Of a stretch of 64,000 nt of DNA, positions 8,648 through 19,269 are shown one piece after another. Numbering within the stretch: position 1 is the stretch's first letter; each line of letters opens with the position of its first letter. Source of the stretch: Natrinema salaciae (lineage in GTDB: Archaea; Halobacteriota; Halobacteria; Halobacteriales; Natrialbaceae); contig NZ_FOFD01000003.1 of assembly GCF_900110865.1 (NCBI RefSeq), positions 744,001 through 808,000 on the forward strand, in the 5' to 3' direction. Under the pieces are notes generated by a model, which was given only the letters and a program-made list of their open reading frames with translations, searched no databases and was not told the origin of the DNA. Made by a program: the position numbers and the translations under genes.

Positions 8648-9943
8648 ATGAACGTCGATATCGGTAACGCGCTCGCGTCCGTCGCGTCGCCGGGCGTCTC
8701 GAGGGCGTCCCTCGAGCGGCTGGACGAGCAGGTCGCGGACGCTCACGAGCGTATCGAGGCGGGAATGGCGAACGCGGAACACGGCTACGAGGCGCTGAAC
8801 GTGCCGGACCGGACCGATCCCGACGAGATCCGGGCGGCGGTCGAGCCGGTCGCCGACGCCGACGCGCTGATCACCGTCGGCATCGGCGGCAGTTCGCTCG
8901 GTGCGGCGACGATCACGAACGCCCTGGATTCGGACACCGAGACGGTCTTCCTCGACAACGTCGATCCCGAGTGGGTCTCGCGCCACCTCGAGCGACTTCC
9001 GCTCGCGGACACGGCGATCAACGTGGTCTCGCGGTCGGGGACGACGGCGGAGACGCTGGCGAACTTTCTGGTCGTTCGCGAGGCCGTCGAGTCGGCGGGC
9101 GTCGACTGGACCGAGCGGACGATCGTCACGACCGGCGAGGCTGGCCCGCTGCGCGACCTCGCGAACCGCCACGATCTCCCCTCGCTGCCCGTTCCCGACG
9201 GCGTCCCCGGTCGCTTCTCGGCGCTCTCGGCGGTCGGGCTCGTCGCCGCGGCCGTCTGCGGGCACGACCTCGAGGCGCTGCTCGAGGGTGCCGCCGCCGA
9301 GGCCGAGACGCTGTCGGGCTCGCTGTTCGACTGTCCCGCCTACGCCTACGGTGCGACGAGCTACGCGCTGGATCAGCGGGGCGCGGGCGTCAACGCAATG
9401 ATGCCCTACGCGGAGTCCCTCGAGACCGCCGCGGAGTGGTTCGCCCAGCTGTGGGCCGAGAGCCTCGGAAAGGACGACCTCGGCCAGACGCCGGTGCGAG
9501 CGCTCGGCGTCACCGATCAGCACTCGCAACTGCAGCTCTACCGCGCCGGCCCGCGGGACAAGCTCGTCACCTTCGTTACCGCGCGCGAGGGCGAGGACCG
9601 TCCGATCCCGGGGACGGACGTCGACGACCTCGCCTATCTGGGCGACGCGACGCTCGGCGACCTGCTCGAGGCGGAGTTCGAGGCCACGGAGGCGAGCCTC
9701 GCGGCGGCCGGTCGGCCGAACGTGCGCGTCGAACTCGAGCGGGTCGACGAGTACGAACTCGGCGGCCTTCTGTACGGGATGGAGGCAGCCTGCGTGCTCG
9801 CGGGCGAACTCTACGGAGTGAACACGTTCGAACAGCCGGCCGTCGAGTGGGCCAAGAAGGCCACTCGCGGCCTGCTCGGCGGCGGCGAGTTCGAGGAAGC
9901 CGCGGCCGTCGCGGAGAAGACCGAGCTGCGGATCGAACGATAG
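8648..9943 (+). CDS. pgi: Glucose-6-phosphate isomerase
   Basis: This is a 431-residue member of the PGI/SIS superfamily that interconverts glucose-6-phosphate and fructose-6-phosphate in the cytoplasm. The sugar-phosphate-binding loops are visible: ITVGIGGSSLGAATI near residues 77-91 and VVSRSGTTAET near 126-136. Haloarchaeal PGI serves gluconeogenesis and glycogen or cell-envelope sugar precursors more than classical glycolysis. A TATA-like TTTATC lies about 28 bases before the ATG, which fits a leaderless or short-leader transcript. Confidence 0.93.
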   Translation: MNVDIGNALASVASPGVSRASLERLDEQVADAHERIEAGMANAEHGYEALNVPDRTDPDEIRAAVEPVADADALITVGIGGSSLGAATITNALDSDTETVFLDNVDPEWVSRHLERLPLADTAINVVSRSGTTAETLANFLVVREAVESAGVDWTERTIVTTGEAGPLRDLANRHDLPSLPVPDGVPGRFSALSAVGLVAAAVCGHDLEALLEGAAAEAETLSGSLFDCPAYAYGATSYALDQRGAGVNAMMPYAESLETAAEWFAQLWAESLGKDDLGQTPVRALGVTDQHSQLQLYRAGPRDKLVTFVTAREGEDRPIPGTDVDDLAYLGDATLGDLLEAEFEATEASLAAAGRPNVRVELERVDEYELGGLLYGMEAACVLAGELYGVNTFEQPAVEWAKKATRGLLGGGEFEEAAAVAEKTELRIER

Positions 9944-10015
9944 CTCGCCCAGGGACCGCCCGTCGCCCTCGTCCGCTTGCGGTGCGCATATGAGTTCTCA
10001 CACGAATACTCGTAT

Positions 10016-11143
10016 ATGACCGAAACTACCCGGGCCGACGACGTCGACCAGCTCGCGTCCGACGCAGTCCCTGGAATCGGAACCGTCCTCTCCGGAGTGA
10101 CGATGGCCGCGATGGCCGTCGCCGTTCGCCGCGGCGTCGACGACCCCGTCGTCTGGGCGGGAACCGGGTTCGCACTCGTCGCGGTGCTCGCCTTTCTGGT
10201 CCGCCGTCACGGCCCCCTCGAGCGGCGGATCGGTGGTCCGATCGCCGCCGTCTCGAGCGTCGCCGTCGTGTTGCTCGCCGGCTACGCGTTGAATCAGGGG
10301 ATTACCGTGCCCGCCGCCCTACCGACGGGGTCGGCATCGGTGTCGATCCCGATCGTCTTCGTCGCGTTCGTCACGGCGGGGCTCACCGCCGGTCTCGGCG
10401 TCGCGGACTACTTCGGGATCAGCAGCGGCGGGCTCAAGCGCCGGAGTCTCCAGACGGCGACGCTGTCTATCGTCGGCGTCGCGGGACTCCTCGCGACGCC
10501 CATCGTCGCGGCGATCCTCGCGGTCCCGCTCTTGCCGCTCCTCGAGCCGCTCTCGGAGATCGAAAACGCGGTCTTCGGGCAGGTCAGTATGGCCATCGGA
10601 ACGATGCTCGTCGCCGGCGGCTACATCGTGTCGACGGACCGCGATCTGTCCTTTATCGACTTCGAGCGGCCGACGCTCCGGGATCTCGGCTGGATCGTCG
10701 GCGGGCTGATCGTCCTTTTCGGCGCGCTCTTCGCGATCTCCGCACTCATGCAGTCGACCGGCGTGGAGAGCGCCGACCATTCGACGACGCAGCGGGCCCA
10801 AGAGAGCCCGGAACTGATGCTGGTGCTGGTCCCGCTCGCGATCCTGGTCATCGGGCCGTTCGAGGAACTGCTCTACCGGAACGTGATCCAGAAGTCGCTG
10901 TACGACACGTTCTCGCGGTTCGGTGCCGTCGCCGTGGCCAGTGTCATCTTCGCGTCGGTGCACGTGCTCGCGTACGCCACCGCCGGGATCGGCGCGGTGA
11001 TCGCCAGCCTCGGCACCATCTTCGGTCTCTCGATCGTCCTCGGAACGATCTACGAGCGGACCGACAACCTCCTGGTGCCGGCGCTGGTTCACGGGGTCTA
11101 CAACGCGCTCCTCTTCGCGAACCTCTACTTCCTCTACGGCTGA
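10016..11143 (+). CDS. CPBP-family intramembrane metalloprotease
   Basis: The 375-residue protein has about eight hydrophobic helices and ends with the CPBP (Abi/CAAX protease-like) core. The core shows FEELLYRN with the paired Glu283-Glu284, FASVHV with His316, and HGVYN with His359 and Asn363. These are the conserved active-site residues of the family, so it should be active. The ATG at 10016 gives MTETTRADD and was chosen over an upstream start lying in the likely promoter. Family roles include prenyl-protein processing and self-immunity; the substrate here is unknown. Confidence 0.88.
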   Translation: MTETTRADDVDQLASDAVPGIGTVLSGVTMAAMAVAVRRGVDDPVVWAGTGFALVAVLAFLVRRHGPLERRIGGPIAAVSSVAVVLLAGYALNQGITVPAALPTGSASVSIPIVFVAFVTAGLTAGLGVADYFGISSGGLKRRSLQTATLSIVGVAGLLATPIVAAILAVPLLPLLEPLSEIENAVFGQVSMAIGTMLVAGGYIVSTDRDLSFIDFERPTLRDLGWIVGGLIVLFGALFAISALMQSTGVESADHSTTQRAQESPELMLVLVPLAILVIGPFEELLYRNVIQKSLYDTFSRFGAVAVASVIFASVHVLAYATAGIGAVIASLGTIFGLSIVLGTIYERTDNLLVPALVHGVYNALLFANLYFLYG

Positions 11144-11188
11144 GCGGTCGAGCGATCGACGGCGACCGAAAACGAGTTCGAGGACGGG

Positions 11189-11647
11189 CTACGACGGGTT
11201 CTTCCGGGCCAGCTCCGACCCGCAGATCGGACACCGGTCTTTCTCCTCGTCGAACTCGCGGCCACAGCCCTGACACTGGAAGTGCCAGTGGCGCTGTTCG
11301 TCGATCCCCTCTCGAGCGATCACTTCGACCGCGACGTTGAGTTTCTCGGCGACGTTCTGCATCGCGTAGTCGTCGGTCACTAACGTGGCGTCGAGTTCGA
11401 AACTCGCCGCGACGAGCCGAACGTCGGTTTCCGAGAGCACCTCGAGATCCCCCGACTCGCGGGCCGCCCGCTGGACCTTCTCGGTGGTGTCGTCGTTGGG
11501 AATGTGGATGTGCATCCCGGAGCCCTCCATCGCGTCGTAGCGATAGGCGCTCTCGTCTTCGAGTTCTTCGCGGACGAGCGGGATGGTTGCAGTCTGTTCT
11601 GTCGTGTGGAAGTCGTGGATAAAAGCGGAGGAGTCGAGAACGTACAT
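11189..11647 (-). CDS. nob1: NOB1-family endonuclease (PIN domain plus zinc ribbon)
   Basis: This 152-residue protein has an N-terminal PIN domain (MYVLDSSAFIHDF with Asp5, further acids at Asp75 and Asp92-Asp93) and a C-terminal zinc ribbon (Cys125, Cys128, Cys139, Cys142). That layout is the archaeal NOB1 family, which matures the 3' end of 16S rRNA at the D site during small-subunit assembly. Its ATG lies five bases after the stop of the PRC-barrel gene, so the two are probably co-transcribed. Confidence 0.92.
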   Translation of the reverse strand: MYVLDSSAFIHDFHTTEQTATIPLVREELEDESAYRYDAMEGSGMHIHIPNDDTTEKVQRAARESGDLEVLSETDVRLVAASFELDATLVTDDYAMQNVAEKLNVAVEVIAREGIDEQRHWHFQCQGCGREFDEEKDRCPICGSELARKNPS

Positions 11648-11651
11648 ACCG

Positions 11652-11897
11652 TTAGCGCTGGACGACGATGTAGTCTTTCACCGCTTGGACGCGGTTGACG
11701 GGAACGAGAAAGCGGCCGGCGTCGTCGAGGTCGAAGTCGACGGCACGCCGGGACAGTTCCTCGTCGGGCTCGATAACGAGATCGTGGAGCTTGCCGGATT
11801 TCAGATCCATCGTGATGTTGTAGAGCAGTCCGAGCTCGGTGCCGTCCGACCCCATGACGGACTTCCCCGAGAGGTTTTCAGCGAGTATATCGCTCAT
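11652..11897 (-). CDS. PRC-barrel domain protein
   Basis: The whole 81-residue protein is one PRC-barrel beta domain, including LSGKSVMGSDGTELG, a predicted barrel strand pair and a conserved ending with VPVNRVQAVKDYIVVQR. Archaeal stand-alone PRC-barrel proteins occur widely, and some sit next to ribosome or RNA-maturation genes. Here it precedes nob1 in the same operon, which suggests, but does not prove, a link to ribosome or RNA maturation. An AT-rich promoter lies in the divergent gap toward IF-2. Confidence 0.9.
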   Translation of the reverse strand: MSDILAENLSGKSVMGSDGTELGLLYNITMDLKSGKLHDLVIEPDEELSRRAVDFDLDDAGRFLVPVNRVQAVKDYIVVQR

Positions 11898-12167
11898 GCA
11901 TACCCGTACTTACTAATCGGTATTAAAAACCACGGGGTCCTCGAACGACGACGCCGAAACCCGGGCGATGGAGACGAGACGGCCCCGATCCGCGACGGAC
12001 CGGCCGCGGCGCGATCGCGGACCGACGGGCGCGGTGGCTCCCGCTCGAGTCGGCGATCCGTGCTCCTCGTGACCGAGGCTCTCGCCGCGGATCTGGAACA
12101 CGGATGACGATGGGTTTAACTACGGCGCTACGGACGATTTAGGTAAGACCTTCTCGGGTGGTTCATC

Positions 12168-13967
12168 ATGTCGGACACGGATACACGCGACCCCACATCT
12201 CTCAGAACGCCGATCGTCGCCGTCCTCGGACACGTCGATCACGGCAAGACAAGTCTCCTCGACAAGATCCGCGGCTCCGCGGTCATCGAGGGTGAAGCAG
12301 GCGCGATCACCCAGCACATCGGTGCGACCGCCGTCCCGCTGGATATCATCTCCTCGATCGCGGGCGAACTCGTCGATCCGGACGACTTCGACCTCCCCGG
12401 CCTTCTCTTTATCGACACGCCGGGGCACCACTCCTTTACGACGCTCCGATCCCGCGGTGGCGCGCTGGCCGACATCGCCATCCTCGTCGTCGACGTCAAC
12501 GACGGGTTCCAGCCCCAGACCCTCGAGGCGCTGGACATCCTCCGTCGGTCACAGACGCCGTTTATCGTCGCGGCGAACAAGATCGACACCGTTCCCGGCT
12601 GGAACGCCACCGAGGACTCGCCGATCAACGACACCTACGAGTCCCAGTCGGACCGCGTCCGCCAGCGACTCGACGAGAGCCTCTACGAGATCATCGGCAA
12701 CCTCTCCGACGAGGGGTTCTCCGCGGACCTCTACTGGCGGGTCCAGAACTTCCAGCGGAACGTCGGCGTCGTCCCCGTCTCGGCGATGACCGGCGAAGGC
12801 GTTCCGGACCTCCTGACCGTCATGATGGGCCTCTCCCAGCGCTACATGAAAGAGGAGATGGAGATCGACGTCGCCGGCCCCGGCGTCGGTACCGTCCTCG
12901 AGGTCAAAGAGGAGAAAGGGTTCGGGACGACGATCGACACCGTCCTCTACGACGGGACGATCCGATCGGACGACACGATCGTCGTCGGCGGGCAGAACGA
13001 GCCCATCGTCACCGACGTCCGCGCGCTGCTCCAGCCCCGGCCGCTCGCCGAGATTCGGACCGAGAGCCGCTTCGAGAAAGTCGACGAGGTCTCGGCCGCG
13101 GCCGGGATCAAGGTCGCCGCGCCCGAACTCGCGGACGCCATGGCCGGCGCGCCGGTTCGCGTCGTCCGCGACCGCGCCCTCGAGGACGTCATCGACGAAG
13201 TCCGGGCCGAACTCGCGGACATCGCCGTCGACACCGCCGAAGCGGGCGTCGTCGTCAAGGCGGACACCCTCGGCAGCCTCGAGGCGATGGCCGACGCCTT
13301 AGGCGACGCGGAGGTACCGATCGTCCGCGCGGAGGTCGGCGACGTCGCGCCGCGCGACGTCTCGGTCGCCTCGACGGCCGACGACGGGAAACAGAAGGCG
13401 ATCCTCGGATTCAACGTCGATACCCTCGACGACGCCGAACAGCGCGCGGAGATCGAGGACGTCGAGATCTTCACCGACGAGGTCATCTACCAGCTCATCG
13501 AGGAGTACGAGGCGTACGTCGAGGGGATCGAGAAGGCCCAGCAGGACACCATCCTCGAGAACATCACGCGGCCCGCCCGGTTCCGCATCCTGCCCGATCA
13601 CACGTTCCGCCAGAACGATCCCGCGGTCGTCGGCGTCGAGGTGAACGCCGGGACCATCCAGAACAACGCGAACGTCGTCAAATTCGAGGGCAACGAACCC
13701 GATCGCGTCGGACAGGTCAAGGGGATTCAAGAGCAGGGCGAGGACGTCGACGAGGCCCGCGCGGGCAATCGCGTCTCGGTCGCCATCGACGGCCCGACCG
13801 TCGGCCGCCAGATCGAGGAGGACGACGAACTCTGGATCGAGATTCCCGAGAAACACGCGAAGATCCTCGAGCAGGAACTCGCCAGCGAAATTCCGGGCGA
13901 CGAACTCGAGGCGCTGAACATGTACCTCGACAAACAGCGCAGTCGGGACCCGTTCTGGGGGAAGTAG
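12168..13967 (+). CDS. infB: Translation initiation factor IF-2 (aIF5B)
   Basis: The 599-residue GTPase is the usual size for archaeal aIF5B, which promotes subunit joining and initiator-tRNA positioning. GTP-binding motifs are present: G1 GHVDHGKTS at residues 21-29, G3 DTPGH, and G4 NKID. Domains II to IV follow, ending with a C-terminal helix EALNMYLDKQRSRDPFWGK. No intein is inserted, although archaeal copies sometimes carry one. It is divergent from the PRC-barrel/nob1 operon. Confidence 0.97.
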   Translation: MSDTDTRDPTSLRTPIVAVLGHVDHGKTSLLDKIRGSAVIEGEAGAITQHIGATAVPLDIISSIAGELVDPDDFDLPGLLFIDTPGHHSFTTLRSRGGALADIAILVVDVNDGFQPQTLEALDILRRSQTPFIVAANKIDTVPGWNATEDSPINDTYESQSDRVRQRLDESLYEIIGNLSDEGFSADLYWRVQNFQRNVGVVPVSAMTGEGVPDLLTVMMGLSQRYMKEEMEIDVAGPGVGTVLEVKEEKGFGTTIDTVLYDGTIRSDDTIVVGGQNEPIVTDVRALLQPRPLAEIRTESRFEKVDEVSAAAGIKVAAPELADAMAGAPVRVVRDRALEDVIDEVRAELADIAVDTAEAGVVVKADTLGSLEAMADALGDAEVPIVRAEVGDVAPRDVSVASTADDGKQKAILGFNVDTLDDAEQRAEIEDVEIFTDEVIYQLIEEYEAYVEGIEKAQQDTILENITRPARFRILPDHTFRQNDPAVVGVEVNAGTIQNNANVVKFEGNEPDRVGQVKGIQEQGEDVDEARAGNRVSVAIDGPTVGRQIEEDDELWIEIPEKHAKILEQELASEIPGDELEALNMYLDKQRSRDPFWGK

Positions 13968-14137
13968 CGGTCGCCCCCGCGTTTCGGGCGTCGACGTCTC
14001 CGCGAGACCGTCGCTCCGAACTGGCATTTTAATTCCGAAAATCGTATCGGTGATGGCCGTTCACCACCCTCGTAACGGTTATCGGCCCGAACTTACTCGG
14101 TTCCGGACGCGAAGGGGACGGTATTCAACGTGATTCT

Positions 14138-15874
14138 ATGTCGATCTATCTCTCTTCCTATCACGTTCTCGTCGCTCTGTCGGCCGCTGTATCGTGCGGA
14201 ATCGCGCTCACCGCCTGGCGAAATCGGGATATTCCGGGTGCTCGCTGGCTCGCAGTGCTCATGGTTGCGGTGACGATCTGGGGCCTCGCGAAACTCCTCG
14301 AGATGTACAGTTCCGGGCTCTCGACGACGCTATTCTGGGTGAACGTCCAGTACGCCGGAATCGTCGTCGTTCCCGTGGGGTGGCTGGCGTTCGCGTTCGA
14401 GTACACGGGCCGAGACGGCCGGGTGAACGGGCGGACGCTGGCATCGTTGCTGGTCGTGCCAGTACTCGTCACCGTCTTGCTCTGGACGAACGAGACCCAC
14501 GGCCTCTTCAGGACGGTAGACGGCATTCGGCGCTACGGCACGTTCTCCGTGCTTCACGCGACGGCCGGGCCGGCGTTCTGGGTTCACATCGGGTATTCCT
14601 ACCTGTTGCTGGTGATCGGTTCGTGGGTGATCGTACAGCTCACCCTCCTGTCCAACCGCCAGTATTACGGACAGGCGATCGGACTGCTCGTCGCTGTGCT
14701 CGTGCCCTGGATCGGGAACGCGATCTACGTTACCGAACTCGCGCCCGCCGGCTTCGACCCGACGATCATGGCGTTTACCCTCACTGGGCTGATGCTGCTG
14801 GTGATCGTCGCCCGCCACCGGTTTCTGGCGCTCGTCCCGGCCGCGAAAGAGGTCGCGCGGGACGAACTCATCGAGACGATGAGCGATGCAGTCCTCGTCG
14901 TCGACGGTCGCGGGCAAATCGTCGATACGAATCCGGCCGCACGGGCCATTCTCGGTGCCGGAAGCTCGGCCGTGACCGGCCGACAGCTCGGCGACGTCTG
15001 CCCCTCGCTGGCCGATGTCGTCGAGACGCCGATCGCCGACGAGAACGAGACGGTCCGGACCGAACTCTCGCTCGTGGACGACGACATGCGCCGCTACTAC
15101 GACGTTCGCGTCTCGGTTCTGACGCGGGGGTACGGACTGGTAACCGGGAAGCTGATCAGTCTCCGGGACATTTCCGAGCAGCGACAGCACGAACAGCGGC
15201 TGAACGTCCTCAATCGACTCCTTCGTCACGATATCCGGACCGAACTGAACGTCATCAAGGGACACACGTCGTTGCTGGCGGACGAACTGGCGGAGTCTCC
15301 CCTTCGCGAGCACACTGCCCGTGTCGATACTGCCGTCACGACCATTATCGAGCGAAGCGAGAAATTCGCTCGCGTCGTCAAGCAGTTGGACGTCGACCGG
15401 TCGGAGCCAGTGGACCTCGCAGCCGATGTTGCCACGCTCGTCGAAACCACACGTCGGACCCACCCCGACGTCCGAATCGCGTTCACCAGCGACGAGGAGG
15501 CCTGGACCACCGCCGGTCCGTTCATCACGACCGCCCTCGAGGAACTCGTCACGAACGCGATCGAACACGCCGACCGTCCCGACCTCGAGATCTCGATCGG
15601 CGTCACGGTCGAGCAGGAGGACGACCGTGACGTGGTCCGAGTTCGAGTAGCGGACAACGGACCCGGTATCCCCGAGGCCGAACTCGAACCGATCGTGCAG
15701 GGCACGGAAACACAACTGACCCACAGCACCGGGGTCGGTCTCTGGCTCGTGACGTGGATCGTCCAGGAAACCGGGGGCTCCATCGAGATCACCGGCGGCG
15801 ACGACGGGTCGAGAGTGGTGATCACGCTCCCTCGCGCCAGCGACCGGGAGCGCGACGCGGCGATGGTCGACTGA
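14138..15874 (+). CDS. Seven-TM sensor histidine kinase with PAS domain
   Basis: The 578-residue protein has an N-terminal 7TM sensing module (residues about 5-230), a PAS domain (about 240-345), a HisKA-like helix pair with the phospho-accepting His in LLRHDIRTELNVIKGH (His364), and an ATPase domain. The ATPase shows ELVTNAIEHAD, VADNGPGIP and STGVGLWLV boxes. It should autophosphorylate in response to a membrane signal and pass phosphate to a response regulator. No receiver gene is next to it, so it is an orphan kinase. Confidence 0.93.
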   Translation: MSIYLSSYHVLVALSAAVSCGIALTAWRNRDIPGARWLAVLMVAVTIWGLAKLLEMYSSGLSTTLFWVNVQYAGIVVVPVGWLAFAFEYTGRDGRVNGRTLASLLVVPVLVTVLLWTNETHGLFRTVDGIRRYGTFSVLHATAGPAFWVHIGYSYLLLVIGSWVIVQLTLLSNRQYYGQAIGLLVAVLVPWIGNAIYVTELAPAGFDPTIMAFTLTGLMLLVIVARHRFLALVPAAKEVARDELIETMSDAVLVVDGRGQIVDTNPAARAILGAGSSAVTGRQLGDVCPSLADVVETPIADENETVRTELSLVDDDMRRYYDVRVSVLTRGYGLVTGKLISLRDISEQRQHEQRLNVLNRLLRHDIRTELNVIKGHTSLLADELAESPLREHTARVDTAVTTIIERSEKFARVVKQLDVDRSEPVDLAADVATLVETTRRTHPDVRIAFTSDEEAWTTAGPFITTALEELVTNAIEHADRPDLEISIGVTVEQEDDRDVVRVRVADNGPGIPEAELEPIVQGTETQLTHSTGVGLWLVTWIVQETGGSIEITGGDDGSRVVITLPRASDRERDAAMVD

Positions 15875-15991
15875 CGAAGCTACCGTTGGGGTGGCGGGAC
15901 GGCGGTCGGGAGGCTGTTTCCGATGCCGTTCCCGCGTCGTCGCGACGGCTCGTTCAGCGCGCGACCTGCAGTCGTCAGTCGGGTCTCGCGG

Positions 15992-16891
15992 TCAAATCGT
16001 CCGTCTCTCGTCGTGTGCGAGTCGCTCGAGTTCCGCGAACACGTCCTCGGGGTCCTCGATTCCGGACCGGTCACAGCGGATGTCGAACCACCGGGTGCGT
16101 CGGCGCTCGAGGATCAGTTCGTCGTCGGTCAGCCGAACGGCCGCGATCGCATCCCACGGGACGAACGTTTTCCCGACCGACTTGTCGACGACGACCCCCG
16201 CTTCGTGTGCGTGCAGTTCCGGCGGATTCCACCGGTCCTCCGGCTCGAAACTGTTCCAGTCGTCGCCCCAGTCGAACCACTGTGAGGCGACCACGATAGC
16301 GGCGTATAACACCCAAAACAGGCCGGCTATGCCTCCCGACGTCCACGCAGTCACGAGTCCGACAGCACCGATCATCAGGACCAGCATCACGTTCCAGACG
16401 CGCTCGTCGGCGCGGAAGTCGGATCTGTGCCACGTCCAGCTCGCGGCCGGCTCGTCGACGGTGATCGCGTCGATGTACCGGTTTTTCGCCATCCGCTCGA
16501 CGCCGAATCCGGACACGCCCGTCAGGGCGACCAGCGCGACCGTAACGACGACGAGTCGGCCGGTGGCCTCGATAGGTGCGAACCGAGGGGCGACGAGCAT
16601 CGCCCCGAACGCCGCCGCTGGCGCGTAACAGGCGAGGCGTCGCCACCTGTTCCGTCCGATTCGCTCGGGGAGGCCGTGTGCGCGTTTCGTGTAAATGTGA
16701 CCGACGATCGCGACGGCCGTCACCGTACTCGGGAGGACCCCGAGCAGCGTCGCGGTCGACGTGCCGGCGAGCAACCCCGCGAGTGCGATGATGCCGGTGA
16801 CGACGATCCCGAGATAGAAGCCGAACCCGGCCTGAAAGCCGATGTCGGGTTCACCGACCCGAACGATCGCGCGTCGCTCGTGAGATGCCAC
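15992..16891 (-). CDS. Predicted multi-pass membrane protein
   Basis: The 299-residue product begins at GTG 16891 (VASHERRAIVRVGEPDIGF). A TATA-like TTTATTTTATA lies about 30 bases upstream, so a leaderless GTG start fits better than an earlier TTG inside the promoter. It has a pair of N-terminal helices, a second pair near residues 80-135 and a third pair near 180-225. A soluble C-terminal domain (about 230-299) follows with GKTFVPWDAIAAVRLTDDEL and an RTRWFDIRC segment that reads like a PH-like membrane-associated fold. I do not recognise the family. It is convergent with the histidine kinase. Confidence 0.75.
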   Translation of the reverse strand: MASHERRAIVRVGEPDIGFQAGFGFYLGIVVTGIIALAGLLAGTSTATLLGVLPSTVTAVAIVGHIYTKRAHGLPERIGRNRWRRLACYAPAAAFGAMLVAPRFAPIEATGRLVVVTVALVALTGVSGFGVERMAKNRYIDAITVDEPAASWTWHRSDFRADERVWNVMLVLMIGAVGLVTAWTSGGIAGLFWVLYAAIVVASQWFDWGDDWNSFEPEDRWNPPELHAHEAGVVVDKSVGKTFVPWDAIAAVRLTDDELILERRRTRWFDIRCDRSGIEDPEDVFAELERLAHDERRTI

Positions 16892-17028
16892 GGTGTTCCA
16901 GACTTCGATCGCGGAGTATAAAATAAATGCGGTGCTATCGCTCCGCAAACACTCGCCGCCGGCTCGAGACGGCGGCCATCGGCAGCGTCTCCTGTAAGCA
17001 TTAACACACTGCTCGTGGTCGATGCGGT

Positions 17029-17403
17029 ATGCTCGTCCAGTTCCGCCAGTACAAACACGAGGAGGTACAGTTCGACGACAACAGGACGACCGGCGAGTCC
17101 CAGACCGAAGACGCGGTGAACCCCGAGGGGGAGGAGTACTTCGGCAAAGACGTGGCCGAACTCGACGTCGAGACCTGGGAGACCGTCGAGTACGAGGGCG
17201 ACCCGATTCAGCGGCGCTCCCTCACGGTCGACGGCGTCACGGCCGTCTCCGTCCCGCAGGACGCGACCGACGGGGACGAGGACGAGTCGGGCCTCCCCGG
17301 GACGACGGTTCAGTTGCGGATGGAGGGCGGTATCGAGTCCTTCGAGCGGGCGGCGATCGTCGAAGTGCAGGACGAGAACCCGCAGGAGACGGAGCGCGAG
17401 TGA
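17029..17403 (+). CDS. Conserved hypothetical haloarchaeal protein
   Basis: This 124-residue, very acidic soluble protein starts MLVQFRQYKHEEVQF. It has no recognisable motif, signal peptide or membrane helix. The codon use and acidic bias are those of its neighbours, and a plausible AT-rich promoter (CATTAACAC) lies about 30 bases upstream of the ATG. It precedes CTP synthase by 213 bases, probably as a separate transcript. No function is proposed. Confidence 0.65.
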   Translation: MLVQFRQYKHEEVQFDDNRTTGESQTEDAVNPEGEEYFGKDVAELDVETWETVEYEGDPIQRRSLTVDGVTAVSVPQDATDGDEDESGLPGTTVQLRMEGGIESFERAAIVEVQDENPQETERE

Positions 17404-17616
17404 ACGGCGGCCACAGCGGGCGATCCCCGCGATAGCTCTCGGACCGGCGGCAGCCGTGGGTCTCGGCCGGGGCGTCGACTCTCGTAGGCGCACGCGGGTC
17501 CGCAGTGGGAGCGACCGAGCGACCGTCACACCGCTGCGGGACGAGAGGGGTGACAACCTCTGTCGGTGGCGGTGTGGTCCCGAAATCGTTTTCAAGCGGT
17601 CGCGCGCACACTCGGT

Positions 17617-19269
17617 ATGCCGACGGAATCGGACACTCATTATGACCCCTCGCTGGGGAACAAGTTCATCTTCGTCACCGGCGGTGTCATGTCGGGGCTT
17701 GGAAAGGGGATCACGGCCGCGAGCACCGGCCGCCTCCTGAAAAACGCCGGGTTCGACGTCACCGCAGTGAAGATCGACCCGTACCTGAACGTCGACGCGG
17801 GGACGATGAACCCCTACCAGCACGGGGAAGTCTACGTCCTCGAGGACGGCGGCGAGGTCGACCTCGATCTGGGGAACTACGAGCGGTTCCTCGACATCGA
17901 CATGACCTCGGACCACAACATCACCACGGGGAAGACGTATCAGCACGTTATCGAGAAGGAGCGGGCCGGCGACTATCTGGGGAAGACGGTCCAGATCATT
18001 CCGCACATTACCGACGACATCAAGCGCCGCATTCGCGAGGCCGCGGCGGGGACAGACGTCTGTATCATCGAAGTCGGTGGCACCGTCGGTGACATCGAGG
18101 GGATGCCCTACCTCGAGGCGCTGCGCCAGTTTGCCCACGAGGAACCGGAAGAGAACGTTCTCTTTACCCACGTCACGCTGGTGCCCTACTCGAAGAACGG
18201 GGAACAGAAGACGAAGCCGACGCAGCACTCGGTCAAGGAGGTGCGTTCGATCGGCCTGCAGCCCGACATTATCGTCGGCCGCTGCGAGGATCGCCTCGAT
18301 CCGGAAACCAAAGAGAAGATCGCGCTGTTCTGTGATATCCCGACCGAGGCGGTGTTCTCCAATCCCGACGTCGAGGACGTCTACCACGTCCCGCTGATGG
18401 TCGAGGACGAGGGGCTCGACCAGTACGTCCTCGAGCACTTCGGACTGGCCGACGAGGCCCTGCCAGCGGGCGAACGGGCCAACGGCTGGCGGGAGACCGC
18501 CACCACCGAGAAAGACGGCGAGATAGACATCGCGCTGGTCGGCAAGTATGACTTGGAGGACGCGTACATGTCGATCCACGAGTCGCTGAAACACGCCGGC
18601 TTCGAACTCGGCCTTGACGTGAACGTCCACTGGGTCCACGCCGACGGGATGGCCGACGGGTACGACGACCAACTCGAGGACGCCGACGGGATCATCGTCC
18701 CCGGCGGCTTCGGGATGCGCGGCACCGAGGGGAAGATCCGGGCGGTCCAGTACGCCCGCGAGAACGACGTGCCCTTCCTCGGGCTCTGTCTGGGCTTCCA
18801 GATGGCGGTCGTCGAATACGCCCGGAACGTGCTCGGCCTCGAGGACGCTCACTCCGCCGAGATGGAAGCGGACACGCCTCATCCGGTCATCGACATCCTG
18901 CCCGAACAGTACGAGGTCGAGGACATGGGCGGCACGATGCGGCTCGGCGAGCACACGACCGTGATCGAACCCGAAACGCTGGCCTACGACCTCTACGAAG
19001 ATACGTCCTGTAGCGAGCGCCACCGCCACCGCTACGAGGTCAACCCCGAGTACTTCGACCAGTTCGACGACGAGCCGCTGGTCTTCTCGGGCACCGCGGG
19101 CAACCGGATGGAGATCCTCGAACTCGAGGACCACCCGTTCTTCCTCGGGACGCAGTTCCACCCCGAGTACACGTCCCGGCCCGGGCAGCCGAGCCCGCCG
19201 TTCCTCGGACTGCTCGAGGCGGTTCTGGAGAACGAATCCGAAGCCACGACCGCCGACGCCAAGGCCTGA
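17617..19269 (+). CDS. pyrG: CTP synthase
   Basis: The 550-residue enzyme makes CTP from UTP, ATP and glutamine in pyrimidine synthesis. The N-terminal synthetase domain starts [16 protein letters not shown] with the P-loop and continues with [19 protein letters not shown]. The C-terminal class I glutamine amidotransferase has the nucleophile elbow GLCLGFQ (Cys391) and a terminal [17 protein letters not shown]. The ATG at 17617 gives the family-typical start, and an earlier in-frame start adds a non-conserved leader. GMP synthase subunit B lies about 8.5 kb downstream, beyond the secreted-enzyme insert. Confidence 0.97.
   Translation: MPTESDTHYDPSLGNKFIFVTGGVMSGLGKGITAASTGRLLKNAGFDVTAVKIDPYLNVDAGTMNPYQHGEVYVLEDGGEVDLDLGNYERFLDIDMTSDHNITTGKTYQHVIEKERAGDYLGKTVQIIPHITDDIKRRIREAAAGTDVCIIEVGGTVGDIEGMPYLEALRQFAHEEPEENVLFTHVTLVPYSKNGEQKTKPTQHSVKEVRSIGLQPDIIVGRCEDRLDPETKEKIALFCDIPTEAVFSNPDVEDVYHVPLMVEDEGLDQYVLEHFGLADEALPAGERANGWRETATTEKDGEIDIALVGKYDLEDAYMSIHESLKHAGFELGLDVNVHWVHADGMADGYDDQLEDADGIIVPGGFGMRGTEGKIRAVQYARENDVPFLGLCLGFQMAVVEYARNVLGLEDAHSAEMEADTPHPVIDILPEQYEVEDMGGTMRLGEHTTVIEPETLAYDLYEDTSCSERHRHRYEVNPEYFDQFDDEPLVFSGTAGNRMEILELEDHPFFLGTQFHPEYTSRPGQPSPPFLGLLEAVLENESEATTADAKA

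Noticed and set aside
16892-16948. Earlier TTG start for the membrane protein
   Set aside because: The segment contains the TATA box; a GTG start 30 bases downstream fits leaderless transcription.
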